NCBI RefSeq assembly: GCF_000381745.1
Contig: NZ_KB906969.1
Coordinates: 94,517 to 158,516, forward strand
Direction: 5' to 3'
Source: Psychromonas ossibalaenae ATCC BAA-1528
Lineage (GTDB): Bacteria > Pseudomonadota > Gammaproteobacteria > Enterobacterales > Psychromonadaceae
DNA: 64,000 nt
In this document: positions 43,602 through 53,675 of the stretch, in pieces
How the letters are laid out: the number at the start of each line of letters is the position of its first letter
Position numbering within the stretch: position 1 is the stretch's first letter
Position numbers and translations under genes: made by a program
The notes under the pieces: model-generated
What the model saw: only the letters and a program-made list of their open reading frames with translations
Told to the model about the DNA's origin: nothing
Database searches by the model: none

Positions 43602-44784
43602 GCTTCAGTTCTACCTTGATTCGCTTTGCCACCTGCTCTAATGGTAAAGACTCAGTCGCAATCCCGGCTTTCGTTACCGCTTGAGGCATACCGTAAACAA
43701 CACAGCTTGCTTCATCCTGCGCCCAGATTTCCGAGCCTCTCTCCTTCAGCATCCGGGCACCGTCTCGACCATCAGCCCCCATACCGGTCAATACAACCGC
43801 AAGTACCTTATTACTGTATAATTTCGATAATGAAGCAAAAGTAATATCAACACTGGGTTTGTAATTTAACTTTTCACTGCCTTCATGGATTCTTATTCTT
43901 GCCTGACCGGCACGTCCGTCAAGCAGCATCTGTTTACCGCCAGGCGCTAAATACGCACAACCGGGTTTTAAAACATCGCCGTCAGCAGCTTCTTTTACAC
44001 TGATCTGACATATCCCGTTGAGACGGTCGGCAAAAGCTTTCGTAAAGGTTCCCGGCATATGCTGAATTAAGACTATCGGCAGTTTAAAGTTACGCGGAAG
44101 CTCTGATAAAATAGTCTGTAAAGCAACAGGCCCACCTGTTGATGTACCGATAGCTAAAATGTCATAGGATTTACCTGATGCTTTAAAATGCTTTTTAGGC
44201 GCAGGCGTACCAGCTGCAGTTTTAATAGCCGAAGGAGTACTGCTAGAAACAGCCGGTCGTGCTGAACGAGTTGTTTCTGTTGACTTTTTTAATGCCGATA
44301 AAGCAGGGCTTGTTCTTAACGGGCTGGAAGCAGGTTTAGCGGCCTCCCTTACTGGTGTTACCGGCCTAGTTGAGACTCGCGGCACACGGCGGTTGGCAAT
44401 AGCGATAATCCGCTGCTGCAGTAATGCAATCGCCTCCTCTTTATCTCGTGCAATATCTTCAAATTTTTTCGGTAAGAAGTCTGATGCTCCCGCTTCCAGG
44501 GCATCTAAAGTTGCACTAGCTCCCTGATGGGTTAATGAAGAAAACATCAGGATAGGAAGAGGGTTAGCCGCCATGATTTTTTTCACTGCGGTAATGCCGT
44601 CCATCACCGGCATTTCAATATCCATAGTGACTACATCAGGCTTGACTTTGGCAACCATATCTACTGCTTCTTGTCCGTTATTTGCTGTTGCAATAACTTC
44701 TAATGAAGGTGATTTGTTGATAATTTCACTTACTCGACGACGGAAAAAACTCGAATCATCAACAACTAATACTTTTATTGCCAT
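43594..44784 (-). CDS. cheB: Chemotaxis methylesterase/glutamine deamidase CheB
   Basis: Removes receptor methyl groups during adaptation. The 396 residues contain an N-terminal receiver domain with the phospho-acceptor Asp55 (VVTMDIEMP), a long Ser/Thr/Ala-rich linker from about 140 to 205, and the C-terminal methylesterase with its Ser-His-Asp triad in [26 protein letters not shown] and [14 protein letters not shown]. No cheR is in this window. The linker is longer than in E. coli CheB (349 residues). Confidence 0.95.
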   Translation of the reverse strand: MAIKVLVVDDSSFFRRRVSEIINKSPSLEVIATANNGQEAVDMVAKVKPDVVTMDIEMPVMDGITAVKKIMAANPLPILMFSSLTHQGASATLDALEAGASDFLPKKFEDIARDKEEAIALLQQRIIAIANRRVPRVSTRPVTPVREAAKPASSPLRTSPALSALKKSTETTRSARPAVSSSTPSAIKTAAGTPAPKKHFKASGKSYDILAIGTSTGGPVALQTILSELPRNFKLPIVLIQHMPGTFTKAFADRLNGICQISVKEAADGDVLKPGCAYLAPGGKQMLLDGRAGQARIRIHEGSEKLNYKPSVDITFASLSKLYSNKVLAVVLTGMGADGRDGARMLKERGSEIWAQDEASCVVYGMPQAVTKAGIATESLPLEQVAKRIKVELKHE

Positions 44785-44802
44785 TTAAAATCCTATTTAT
44801 TT

Positions 44803-47070
44803 TTATGCGTAATGTTTTAATAAGCTTGGTAAATCCAGGATAAGCGCGATTCCACCATCACTAGTAATGGTAGCTCCTGCCATGCCGGGAGTACCTGACA
44901 ACAGTTTATCCAGTGCTTTAATAACGACTTCTTCCTGACCGAGCAGTGCATCAACAACAAATGCTATCTGCTGCACACCTAACTGTACAATGACCACATG
45001 CCCGACTCCCTGACCTTTTTCAATCGGCTCAGCATTCGGAGCCAGCCAGTCGCGAAGATAAAACAGCGGAATAGCACGATCACGTATAACAATGGTCAGC
45101 TGACCATGAACAATGTTTGTTTTACATAAATCCAGATGGAAAATTTCATTTACATTGGTTAAAGGTAAAGCAAATGTCTGCTCTGCAACAACAATCATCA
45201 GGGTCGGTAAAATAGCCAAAGTCAGCGGTACTTTTATTTCTAAGCGCGTTCCTTTACCTAATTTTGAATCAATTGAGATAGTACCGTTTAATTTAGTTAT
45301 TCCGGTTTTAACCACATCCATGCCGACGCCGCGGCCGGAGATATCCGATATTTCAACTTTTGTCGAGAAACCAGGGGCAAATATAAGAGAGTAGGCTTCT
45401 TTGTCGGACATTCTATCCGCCCCATCCTGATCTAAGATACCTTTATCCATTGCAATCTGTTTTAACTTATCAGCATCCATACCGGCACCGTCATCTTCGA
45501 TAACCAGCAGTATGTGATCACCTTCCTGCGAAGCAGATAATAATATTCGCCCTTCTTTCTCTTTACCATTCTGCATACGAACATTCGGCATTTCGATACC
45601 ATGATCAACTGAGTTTCGCACTAAATGCACAAGCGGATCTGCCAGTGCTTCCACTAAGTTTTTATCTAAATCGGTTTCTTCACCGACCAAATCAAGACGA
45701 ATATTCTTACCTAAAGTACGCGCTAAATCTCGAACCACACGCGGAAATTTGCCAAATACTTTTTTAATCGGCTGCATTCGTGTTTTCATTACCGAGCCCT
45801 GCAGATCACCGGTAACAATGTCTAGATTGGCAACCGCACGGGATATTTCTTCATCTTCGGAGGTTGATTCAAGGCTGACTAAACGGTTGCGTACCAGTAC
45901 CAGTTCCCCGACCATATTCATGATTTCATCAAGGATACTTGTATCAACCCGCACTGTCGGCTCAGCAGCCGGTGGCGGTGCTTTTTTCTGTGCAGGGGCT
46001 TTAGCAGGTGCAGGAGGCTTAGGAGCAGCAGCTTTAGGTGCGGCCTCTTTGGGAGCAGGCGTTTTAACTTCAGGAACAACAGCTGCTTTCACCGATACCG
46101 GAGATTTCTCGATTACCGGTGCAGGCGGTTCAACCGGTGCGGGCGTTTTTTCTACACTTGTCTGCGCACTGTTTCCTGCACCGTGTAGCTCATCAAGTAA
46201 TGATTCAAATTCATCATCGGTTATTTCATCACCCGCAACGGACGTTTTTACAGGTTCAGGGCTTGCTGCGGGAATACCACCGTGAGCGCCTTTACCATGC
46301 AGTTCATCGAGTAAAGACTCGAATTCATCATCATTAATATCAGTGCTTGAAGGAGCTGCAGTATTATCTGTACTTACACTTGCTTTTTCAGAAGAAGCGG
46401 CCGGCGCCAGACTATGTTTGCCCACACCATGCAGTTCATCAAGCAGTGACTCAAATTCATCTTCAGAAATATCCGCATTTTCAGGGGCGGCGGCAGGTGC
46501 AGCTACTGTCGAGCCTGACTGCTGATGCAGTTCATCTAATAAAGCATCAAACTCAGCTTCATCAATTTCATCAATAGAGTTTCCAGCAGGGGAGACTGGT
46601 TCAGGCGTTACCGCTTCAGGAGCAGGTGTTTCAGGTACCGGCTCAGGTTCTGCCGTGGCCTGCGGCACTTCATCTTCCGATGCAGGCTTACTTAGGCGAT
46701 GCAGCTGTTGTAAAATATCAGCCGGAGCAGCCGTTACAGCATCTCCGGTCTGAACAGCTTCAAACTGTTCATTAATAACATCTAATGCGCCTAATATAGT
46801 GTCCATCAGTGCAGCATCAACTTCACGATGCCCCTGGCGTAAGCCGTCAAACACATTCTCGGCACCATGGCAGGTTTCAACCAGTTCAGTCAAAGATAAA
46901 AAACCGGCCCCGCCTTTTACAGTATGAAATCCACGGAAAATGGCATTGAGTAATTCAGTGTCGTTTGGATTATTCTCCAACTCGACCAGCTGCTCTGATA
47001 GTAATTCTAAAATTTCTCCAGCTTCTACCAGAAAGTCCTGGAGGATCTCTTCATCTACTTCGAATGTCAT
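44803..47070 (-). CDS. cheA: Chemotaxis histidine kinase CheA with repeated motif in linker
   Basis: Kinase of the polar array, phosphorylating CheY and CheB. The 755 residues show the P1 phosphotransfer domain with His49 (FRGFHTVKGGAGFL), then a long linker from about 130 to 370, the P3 dimerisation helices (from VDTSILDEIMNMVGELV), the P4 kinase core (HLVRNSVDHGIE, DDGAGM, GRGVGMDVV), and a CheW-like P5. I see no ordinary P2 CheY-binding domain; instead the linker carries four copies of a motif DEFxxLLDELHG at about 169-182, 201-215, 245-259 and 283-297, joined by Pro/Ala/Glu-rich spacers. Confidence 0.95.
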   Translation of the reverse strand: MTFEVDEEILQDFLVEAGEILELLSEQLVELENNPNDTELLNAIFRGFHTVKGGAGFLSLTELVETCHGAENVFDGLRQGHREVDAALMDTILGALDVINEQFEAVQTGDAVTAAPADILQQLHRLSKPASEDEVPQATAEPEPVPETPAPEAVTPEPVSPAGNSIDEIDEAEFDALLDELHQQSGSTVAAPAAAPENADISEDEFESLLDELHGVGKHSLAPAASSEKASVSTDNTAAPSSTDINDDEFESLLDELHGKGAHGGIPAASPEPVKTSVAGDEITDDEFESLLDELHGAGNSAQTSVEKTPAPVEPPAPVIEKSPVSVKAAVVPEVKTPAPKEAAPKAAAPKPPAPAKAPAQKKAPPPAAEPTVRVDTSILDEIMNMVGELVLVRNRLVSLESTSEDEEISRAVANLDIVTGDLQGSVMKTRMQPIKKVFGKFPRVVRDLARTLGKNIRLDLVGEETDLDKNLVEALADPLVHLVRNSVDHGIEMPNVRMQNGKEKEGRILLSASQEGDHILLVIEDDGAGMDADKLKQIAMDKGILDQDGADRMSDKEAYSLIFAPGFSTKVEISDISGRGVGMDVVKTGITKLNGTISIDSKLGKGTRLEIKVPLTLAILPTLMIVVAEQTFALPLTNVNEIFHLDLCKTNIVHGQLTIVIRDRAIPLFYLRDWLAPNAEPIEKGQGVGHVVIVQLGVQQIAFVVDALLGQEEVVIKALDKLLSGTPGMAGATITSDGGIALILDLPSLLKHYA

Positions 47071-47081
47071 TTTCCGTTTCC

Positions 47082-47840
47082 TTAAAATCCTAAGCTAGAG
47101 AGCAAATCATCAACATCATCTTGTCCATTCACAACATCATCCCGCTCTTCTGCGTTTATGATAGGACCCTCAGCTCTAATATTTTTATCCGTACTATCTG
47201 CAGCAGTTTCATCGCCGGAATATTTCTCTCCGGGGTGACAGACTGTTAAGATCACGACTAATTTTGATTCAATTTCCTGCACTAATTCGATAACGCGTCG
47301 AATCATCTGACCGGTTAAATCTTGAAAATCCTGCGCCATAAGAATATCTGTAAGAGAAGATCTTAAATTTAATGCGCCGGTTGTTGATTCTTTAATCATC
47401 GCATCAATCTGATGGCATAAAATTTTAAATTCACCTAATGCTAAATCTCTAGTCATAAGCCCCTGCCAGCTTGGGGTTACAGACTCAAGATCTTCAATAA
47501 GTTTGTCGGCAATAGGCAGGCAGCTGTCAACCGCATCCATGGTTTTATTGGCCGCATTATCTGTCATCTCAATAACATAATTTAAACGTTCTCTAGCATC
47601 AGGAATATCCTGACCAGCCAGATCCAGTAATCGAGTGTCATTTTGAAAGCTCAGCAATGCATCATGCAGTTCTCGTGTTAATTCACCAACCTTGTAAAAA
47701 ACAGCACTATCATCCTCTGATGCTGGCTTACCTGCACTCTCAACAATTTCATTTGCGGCATTTATCTCATCAGCTTCTAAATGAGCGACTAGTGCTTTTG
47801 CTTGAGAGAGTGACAGTAACGGCGTTAATTCATGTGCCAT
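47082..47840 (-). CDS. cheZ: CheY-P phosphatase CheZ
   Basis: Dephosphorylates CheY-P. The 252-residue protein is helical with the catalytic helix seen in LMAQDFQDLTGQMIRRVIEL, which contains the conserved Asp-x-x-Gln (D..Q) pair, and the C-terminal CheY-binding peptide QDDVDDLLSSLGF. The frame opens two codons earlier at 47846, but that ATG touches the AAGGGG ribosome site; the ATG at 47838-47840 has it six bases ahead. Between cheY and cheA as in Vibrio. Confidence 0.93.
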   Translation of the reverse strand: MAHELTPLLSLSQAKALVAHLEADEINAANEIVESAGKPASEDDSAVFYKVGELTRELHDALLSFQNDTRLLDLAGQDIPDARERLNYVIEMTDNAANKTMDAVDSCLPIADKLIEDLESVTPSWQGLMTRDLALGEFKILCHQIDAMIKESTTGALNLRSSLTDILMAQDFQDLTGQMIRRVIELVQEIESKLVVILTVCHPGEKYSGDETAADSTDKNIRAEGPIINAEERDDVVNGQDDVDDLLSSLGF

Positions 47841-47852
47841 ACCCATCCCCTT

Positions 47853-48236
47853 TTAACCTAATCGTTCAAAAACCTTATCCAGTTTTTCTTTTAGCGTACC
47901 GGCTGTAAAAGGTTTAACGATATAGCCGTTTACACCAGCCTGAGCCGCTTCAATAATCTGCTCTCTTTTCGCTTCTGCTGTTACCATTAAAACAGGCAGA
48001 TGTTTTAATTTAGGGTCTTTGCGGATCTCTTTCAGAAGATCAATTCCCTGCATAATCGGCATATTCCAATCTGTTACAACGAATTCAAAATCCCCTTCTT
48101 TCAGCATCGGTAAAGCAGTATTGCCGTCATCAGCTTCAAAAGTGTTTGTAAAACCAAGATCCCGCAGCAGGTTCTTGATTATCCGTCTCATTGTTGAAAA
48201 ATCATCAACAATTAATACCTTCATATTTCTGTCCAA
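47853..48236 (-). CDS. cheY: Chemotaxis response regulator CheY
   Basis: Diffusible receiver that binds the FliM switch when phosphorylated. The 127 residues match CheY: acidic pair in [12 protein letters not shown], phospho-acceptor Asp56 in [13 protein letters not shown], Thr in LMVTAEAK and Lys in YIVKPFT. The ORF starts with TTG; this is favoured over the internal ATG at 48224 because AGGGG lies six bases before the TTG, and the extra residues DRN resemble the NKN of Vibrio CheY. An AT-rich inverted repeat lies just upstream. First gene of the chemotaxis operon. Confidence 0.95.
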   Translation of the reverse strand: MDRNMKVLIVDDFSTMRRIIKNLLRDLGFTNTFEADDGNTALPMLKEGDFEFVVTDWNMPIMQGIDLLKEIRKDPKLKHLPVLMVTAEAKREQIIEAAQAGVNGYIVKPFTAGTLKEKLDKVFERLG

Positions 48237-48246
48237 AACGTTCCCC

Positions 48247-48281
48247 TAAGTAAAAATTTATTTTTTTAATTTATTTACTTA
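48247..48281 (-). terminator. AT-rich hairpin between fliA and cheY
   Basis: TAAGTAAA and TTTACTTA bracket an A/T-rich loop; on the minus strand the hairpin ends directly at the AGGGG ribosome site of cheY. It may weakly terminate fliA transcripts or influence cheY translation. Being A/T only apart from one G-C pair, it would be unstable. Confidence 0.3.
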
Positions 48282-48393
48282 AAACAAATCATAAGTAAAT
48301 AATTAAAAAATATACAATAATAAACCACTATTTACAGCCTTCTTAGCTCAACTGTGACTCATATCTTGTCAATTTATCAATATTGTTTATATT

Positions 48394-49098
48394 CTAGGCT
48401 GCATCTGCTTTAGCTTTCAAGCGGTGCAGTGCCTGACTGTGAATTTGACTAATCCTCGATTCGCTTACATCAAGTATTAAACCAATCTCTTTTAAATTCA
48501 ATTCTTCATCATAATATAATGACAGTACTAAAGCCTCACGCTCAGGCAGCTGTTTTATCATAGACACAAGTTTGTTTGAAAATTCATTTTCACTTACTTC
48601 ATGAAAAACTGCATCATGACTGACCGGTTCGCCTGATAAGCCGTCTTCTGAGCCAGAGAGATCTTCGTATGCAACAAGCTTCGCACAGTTCACATCACGC
48701 AGCATCTGCTGGTATTCAGGCAATGTGACATTGAGCTGCCTGGCAATCTCAACCTCTTTAGCATCACAGCCGGTACGCTTTTCAACCTCTGCGATTGCCC
48801 CGGCAATACTGCGGCTGTTCTTGTGCACTGAACGAGGTACCCAGTCACCTCTGCGCATTTCATCTAACATCGCACCACGAATACGAATTCCGGCAAAGGT
48901 TTCAAAGCTTGCACCTTTGGTGCTGTCAAAGTTTCGCGCGGCTTCCAGAAGCCCGATCATACCGGACTGTACCAAGTCATCAATCAGCACACTCGCCGGT
49001 AACCTAGCCATTAAATGATAGGCTATTTTTTGAACTAATTCAGAGTGTTTCTCAATTAGATCAGAGGTGTTATTGTAATAGCCCTGCGCTTTTATCAC
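48394..49098 (-). CDS. fliA: RNA polymerase sigma-28 factor FliA
   Basis: Directs transcription of late flagellar genes, including the flagellin with its two sigma-28 promoters in this window. The 234 residues show region 2 (LIDDLVQSGMIGLLEAARNF, then FETFAGIRIRGAMLDEMRRG) and region 4 (LPEREALVLSLYYDEELN and LDVSESRISQIHSQALHRL). The start codon follows the flhG stop with no gap. Followed by the chemotaxis operon, as in Vibrio and Shewanella. Confidence 0.96.
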   Translation of the reverse strand: MIKAQGYYNNTSDLIEKHSELVQKIAYHLMARLPASVLIDDLVQSGMIGLLEAARNFDSTKGASFETFAGIRIRGAMLDEMRRGDWVPRSVHKNSRSIAGAIAEVEKRTGCDAKEVEIARQLNVTLPEYQQMLRDVNCAKLVAYEDLSGSEDGLSGEPVSHDAVFHEVSENEFSNKLVSMIKQLPEREALVLSLYYDEELNLKEIGLILDVSESRISQIHSQALHRLKAKADAA

Positions 49099-49980
49099 TT
49101 ATGAAAACTCACTCATTGCATCAATATCATTAAGAAGCAGCTTCTCAATGAAAAATTCAAGATGCCCGCCCGGCTGATGCGGTATCGGCCAGTCACAAGC
49201 ACGGTTTGCCAGCGCTTTAAATGCAAGAGATGCAGGTGTCTTTGGAAATGCCTGTACAACAACTTTCTGTTTTCGTACTGCCTGACGAACATTACCGTCA
49301 AAGGGAATACAGGCAACCAGCTCTAAAGAAGCATCTAAAAAACGATCTGTCACACGGGTAAGTTTAGTAAATAAATCTTGTCCTTCACGTAAACTACGCA
49401 CCATATTCGCAACAATTTTAAAGCGGTAGACACCGTTCTGTTTACTTAATATCTTGATCAGCGCATAGGCATCTGTAATGGAGGTCGGTTCATCACATAC
49501 CACCATTAATACATCTTGAGCTGCCTGAGCGAAGCTGACAACCATGTTTGAAATACCGGCAGCCGTATCAATCAGAAGCATATCAATCGGCGTCTGCAGT
49601 GAGCTGAAAGCCTGGATCAGACCGGCGTGTTCAATATCGCTTAACTCAACCATAGACTGAGTACCCGATGTAGCAGGGATGATCATGACACCGTCAGGAC
49701 CGGTGACAATCACCTCATCCAGGGTACATTCACCAGACAAAACATGAGATAGATTTTTAGTGACGCGAATACCTAATAAAACATCCACATTAGCTAAGCC
49801 TAAATCGGCATCAAGCACTAACACCCGTTTACCTCTCTGCGCGAGTGAAACGGCCATATTCAAAGTCACATTAGTTTTTCCCACACCGCCTTTCCCGCCG
49901 GTAACGGCAATTACTTTCACTTGATTATTTTTCATTCTTCTTAAGCCGCTTGCTTGATCTGAAATCATTATATTACTCAT
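49099..49980 (-). CDS. flhG: Flagellar number regulator FlhG (FleN)
   Basis: MinD-type ATPase that limits polar flagella to one, acting on FlrA and FlhF. The 293 residues hold the activator-type N-terminal helix (SGLRRMKNNQVKVI), the deviant Walker A GGKGGVGKTNV, the switch VLVLDADLGLANVDVLLG and IDTAAGISNMVVSF. It lies between flhF and fliA. Presence of FlhF and FlhG together predicts a single polar flagellum. Confidence 0.96.
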   Translation of the reverse strand: MSNIMISDQASGLRRMKNNQVKVIAVTGGKGGVGKTNVTLNMAVSLAQRGKRVLVLDADLGLANVDVLLGIRVTKNLSHVLSGECTLDEVIVTGPDGVMIIPATSGTQSMVELSDIEHAGLIQAFSSLQTPIDMLLIDTAAGISNMVVSFAQAAQDVLMVVCDEPTSITDAYALIKILSKQNGVYRFKIVANMVRSLREGQDLFTKLTRVTDRFLDASLELVACIPFDGNVRQAVRKQKVVVQAFPKTPASLAFKALANRACDWPIPHQPGGHLEFFIEKLLLNDIDAMSEFS

Positions 49981-50014
49981 TATATAAAATTGTTAATTCA
50001 CCGTGATAAAAAGC

Positions 50015-51478
50015 TTATTCGCCGTCAAAGCTGCTATGCCACTGGTGCTGTTCTTGTTCAAAAATATTGTTCATCATATCTAATGTGCCGCCGATTAAAT
50101 TTTCAGTTTTGGCAATTTCGATATCTTCAGGCACCCGCTGCCCGGTTGTTACATAACAAATCGGTAAAGCATGCTGCATCGTGACACTCAGTACTTCACC
50201 TAATCCGATACTTTCATCAACTTTAGTTAATATACAGCCTGACAGTGCAATTCGTTTAAAGTGCGCAATGGCCTCTTCAACAACTCTACGTTGTGATGTC
50301 GATGAAATTACCAAATAGCTTTGAATATTAACACGACTGTTACGCATTAATGTCTCTAACTGTTCTGACAGTCTGACATCCCGCTGCCCCATTCCGGCTG
50401 TATCAATCAGCACTAAACGCTTTTCTCTAAACTGGTAGAGAATCTCTGAAAGCTCATCAGCATCTTTGGCAACACGTACAGAACAGCCCATGATTTTACC
50501 ATAGGTGGCCAGTTGTTCATGCGCGCCGATCCGGTAAGTATCTGTTGTAATTAATGCGACCTGATCTGCCCCGTACTTCATGCCGAACTGGGCGGCAAGT
50601 TTAGCGATTGTCGTGGTTTTACCAACCCCTGTCGGCCCCAGCAGAGCGATGGCCCCGCCCTTGGCTAGAATTTCATTGCTGCCGATATAAATTTTATCCT
50701 GCAATAACGCCTGTATATACTGCTGAACTTCAGTGGAAGAAGCATCTTCCGGAATATAACTCGCCAGCTGATCCGCGACATCATCTGAAAATCCTGCTTT
50801 GCTGAGCCATTTAATAACCATGGCTCTAATCGGCTCTTTACGTTCCATTTCCTGCCACATTAAGCCAGATACCTGGTGCTCTAACAACTTGCGTAAAGAA
50901 GCAACCTCTGCACCGATTTTAGCGATTTCTTTATTATCATTGCTGCGGCCGACGGGAGCACTGCGGCGTGAAGGAGCACTGTTTTGTTTTATTTCATTCT
51001 GAGATGCCCAGCTTTGCTGTTCCGCAAGCGTTTTCGGCTGGTTTACTCTCGAAGCGCCTTTCGTCTCAGGTAATGAAAATGCAGGCAGATCTGAGCGAAC
51101 CTGTTTTTTCTGTACCTTATTTTTAGCCTGCTGCGCATTAACTTTACCAAAAAATGAATTCAGTGATTTAGCAAAATCCTCACCACTGTCCTTGGCACCG
51201 TTACGCGTACTTTTCTGCAGTTTAAGAGGTGTGTTTGACTTTTTATTTCCCTGCGAAGATAACTGCACATTATCATCCTGCAGAGCACCAAACAGGTCAT
51301 CTTTGGGTGGATTTTTTTCTGCCGATGCCTGCTCCGCCTGGTAGTCAACAGCCGCTACAATTTCAATCCCGCCGACCACTTTTTTATTCGACATTATAAC
51401 CGCGTCAGGTCCTAACACCTCTTTTACTTCGGTCATTGCTGTACGCATATCTTTTGCAAAAAAACGTTTAATTTTCAT
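50015..51478 (-). CDS. flhF: Flagellar polar-placement GTPase FlhF
   Basis: SRP-type GTPase that sets the pole for flagellar assembly. The 487 residues have a basic N-terminal B domain (IKRFFAKDMRTAMTEVK), a long Gln/Ser-rich linker, and the NG domain with P-loop GPTGVGKTTTIAK, the G2/G3 DTYRIGAHEQLATYG and IDTAGMGQRD, and G4 LTKVDES. It lies 22 bases after flhA and 34 bases before flhG. Confidence 0.96.
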   Translation of the reverse strand: MKIKRFFAKDMRTAMTEVKEVLGPDAVIMSNKKVVGGIEIVAAVDYQAEQASAEKNPPKDDLFGALQDDNVQLSSQGNKKSNTPLKLQKSTRNGAKDSGEDFAKSLNSFFGKVNAQQAKNKVQKKQVRSDLPAFSLPETKGASRVNQPKTLAEQQSWASQNEIKQNSAPSRRSAPVGRSNDNKEIAKIGAEVASLRKLLEHQVSGLMWQEMERKEPIRAMVIKWLSKAGFSDDVADQLASYIPEDASSTEVQQYIQALLQDKIYIGSNEILAKGGAIALLGPTGVGKTTTIAKLAAQFGMKYGADQVALITTDTYRIGAHEQLATYGKIMGCSVRVAKDADELSEILYQFREKRLVLIDTAGMGQRDVRLSEQLETLMRNSRVNIQSYLVISSTSQRRVVEEAIAHFKRIALSGCILTKVDESIGLGEVLSVTMQHALPICYVTTGQRVPEDIEIAKTENLIGGTLDMMNNIFEQEQHQWHSSFDGE

Positions 51479-51500
51479 CGATTATACCCAAAACACCCAG

Positions 51501-53597
51501 TTACTGCCCAATAGAGCTAATTATTTTTATCTGTTTATCATCAGGAATTTCCTGATAAGAGAGTACATGCAGACTCGGAATTGTATGTTTAACAAATTTA
51601 GCTAACGTACCGCGCAATACACCTGAGGTTAATAATACAGCAGCCTGCCCTAATAATTCCTGCTGCTGTGACGCTTCAACCAGTGAGTTTTGAATTCTTT
51701 CAGCAAGCCCGGGCTCAATACCAGCACCGTCACTTCCACCCGCCTGCATCGACTGGTGCAATATTTGTTCCAACTCATTAGAAAGGGTGATAACAGGTAG
51801 TTCTGGTTCATTGCCTATAATTTCCTGGACTATCATACGTTTTAATGAAATACGACAGGCGGCAGTTAATACTTCTGCATCCTGGCTGCGCGGCCCGTAA
51901 TCGACTAAAGTCTGCACAATCGAGCGAATATCCCTAACGGCCACATTCTCATTTAACAAACTCTGCAGTACTTTTACAACCGTACTCAACGAAAGAATTT
52001 CCGGTACTAAACCTTCAACAAGTTTGGGGTGCTTCTTAGCTAATAAATCCAGTAAGTTCTGCGCCTCTTCATGTCCTAATAACTGCGCGGCATGGTTACT
52101 TAAAATTTGACTCAAATGTGTTGCTACAACCGTTGCCGTGTCTACAACAGTATAGCCTAACGCCTGAGCCTGCTCCCGCTGCACCTCTTCTATCCACACC
52201 GCCTCAAGACCAAAAGCCGGATCTATTCCGGCAACGCCGTCAATAGGGCCGAAAACCTGCCCGGGATTAATGGCCATCTCTTTATCATGATAAATATCTG
52301 CAAATCCGCAGCTCACGCCCATCAGTGAAATATTGTAATTATTGGGTGCTAAATCCAGGTTATCGCGAATATGCACAGGCGGGATCAAAAAACCCATCTC
52401 CTGAGACAGTTTTTTCCGCACCCCTTTGATGCGCGCTAATAGTTCCCCGCCCTGGCTTTTATCAACCAGAGGGATTAAACGATAACCCACTTCTAAGCCT
52501 ATTGTATCGACACTCCGCACATCATCCCAGCCGAGCTCTTTAACCTCAGCCTGCTCACCAGCAGCCGCAACCGCCGTTTCCTGTGCCAGCTCATCGGAAG
52601 ATGCCTGTTTTTTGACACGATTAAGCTGCCAGTACGCACCACCGGCCGCTATCCCGCCTAAAGTTAAAAAAGCCAGGTGAGGCATGCCCGGCACAATACC
52701 CATCACAAATAAAATTCCGGCGGTGATCATCAAAGCTTTTGGATCGTCAAACATTTGACCCAGCACACGTCCGCCCATATCAGCTTCTGTATTTTCACGG
52801 GTCACGGTAATCGCGGCGGCAATCGACAGCAGCAGCGAGGGGATCTGCGCAACTAAACCGTCACCTATGGTTAAAATAGTGTAAATTTCAGCAGCCTGTG
52901 CAAAGGGCAGATCAAACTGCACCATACCGATAATAAAACCGCCGATAATATTGATAAACAGGATCATAATGCCGGCAATAGCATCACCTTTTACAAATTT
53001 ACTGGCGCCATCCATAGAACCGTAAAAATCCGCTTCCATGGTCACTTCTTCACGGCGTTTGCGCGCCTGATCCTGATCGATTAAACCGGCGTTCAGATCC
53101 GCATCAATCGCCATCTGTTTACCGGGCATTGCATCTAGAGTGAAGCGGGCACTAACTTCGGATATTCGTCCGGCACCTTTTGTAACAACGACGAAGTTAA
53201 TAATCATTAAAATAAGGAATACAATTAAACCAACGGCCAGATTACCGCCGATAACAACCGATCCGAATGCTTCAATTACTTGTCCGGCGGCGGCTCCCCC
53301 TTGATGCCCTTCAAGTAATACAATACGGGTAGAAGCAACATTAAGCGCCAGACGTAACAGAGTTGCGATTAATAACACAGTTGGAAAGGCGGCAAAGTCC
53401 AGGGGCTTTTTGGTATAGATAGAGACAAGCAGAACAACCAGAGCCAGGGCAATATTGAATGTGAATAACATATCTAAGAGCAGCGTCGGCATGGGTAAAA
53501 TAACCATACCTAAAGCCGCCAAAACCATAATAGGCGTACCAAGTCCGCCGGCTATTCTAGCTTTATTTGCCCATATTGAGGTGAATACCGTTTTAAT
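51501..53597 (-). CDS. flhA: Flagellar export gate protein FlhA, apparent ATT start
   Basis: Export gate of the flagellar type III secretion system. The 698-residue reading has eight membrane helices, the FHIPEP-type signature seen here as RFTLDAMPGKQMAIDADLNAG, and the cytoplasmic chaperone-binding domain. The first ATG in frame (53526-53528) would cut off the conserved GGLGTPI before helix 1. The frame continues upstream to a TAG at 53607, with no ATG, GTG, TTG or CTG in between. The best start is the ATT at 53595-53597, with AGGGA six bases ahead, giving MIKTVFTSIWANKARIA-like residues and the normal length. A sequencing error cannot be excluded. Confidence 0.9.
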   Translation of the reverse strand: MKTVFTSIWANKARIAGGLGTPIMVLAALGMVILPMPTLLLDMLFTFNIALALVVLLVSIYTKKPLDFAAFPTVLLIATLLRLALNVASTRIVLLEGHQGGAAAGQVIEAFGSVVIGGNLAVGLIVFLILMIINFVVVTKGAGRISEVSARFTLDAMPGKQMAIDADLNAGLIDQDQARKRREEVTMEADFYGSMDGASKFVKGDAIAGIMILFINIIGGFIIGMVQFDLPFAQAAEIYTILTIGDGLVAQIPSLLLSIAAAITVTRENTEADMGGRVLGQMFDDPKALMITAGILFVMGIVPGMPHLAFLTLGGIAAGGAYWQLNRVKKQASSDELAQETAVAAAGEQAEVKELGWDDVRSVDTIGLEVGYRLIPLVDKSQGGELLARIKGVRKKLSQEMGFLIPPVHIRDNLDLAPNNYNISLMGVSCGFADIYHDKEMAINPGQVFGPIDGVAGIDPAFGLEAVWIEEVQREQAQALGYTVVDTATVVATHLSQILSNHAAQLLGHEEAQNLLDLLAKKHPKLVEGLVPEILSLSTVVKVLQSLLNENVAVRDIRSIVQTLVDYGPRSQDAEVLTAACRISLKRMIVQEIIGNEPELPVITLSNELEQILHQSMQAGGSDGAGIEPGLAERIQNSLVEASQQQELLGQAAVLLTSGVLRGTLAKFVKHTIPSLHVLSYQEIPDDKQIKIISSIGQ

Positions 53598-53675
53598 GTT
53601 AATTCCCTATAATTATCAGATGATCCCTATAACAGCAGATGATGCCACAAAAGATGCATAGTAACTATGCCATTA

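Noticed and set aside
45749..46577. Long plus-strand frames opposite cheA.
   Set aside because: They are shadows of the low-complexity Pro/Ala-rich CheA linker on the other strand; no start signals.
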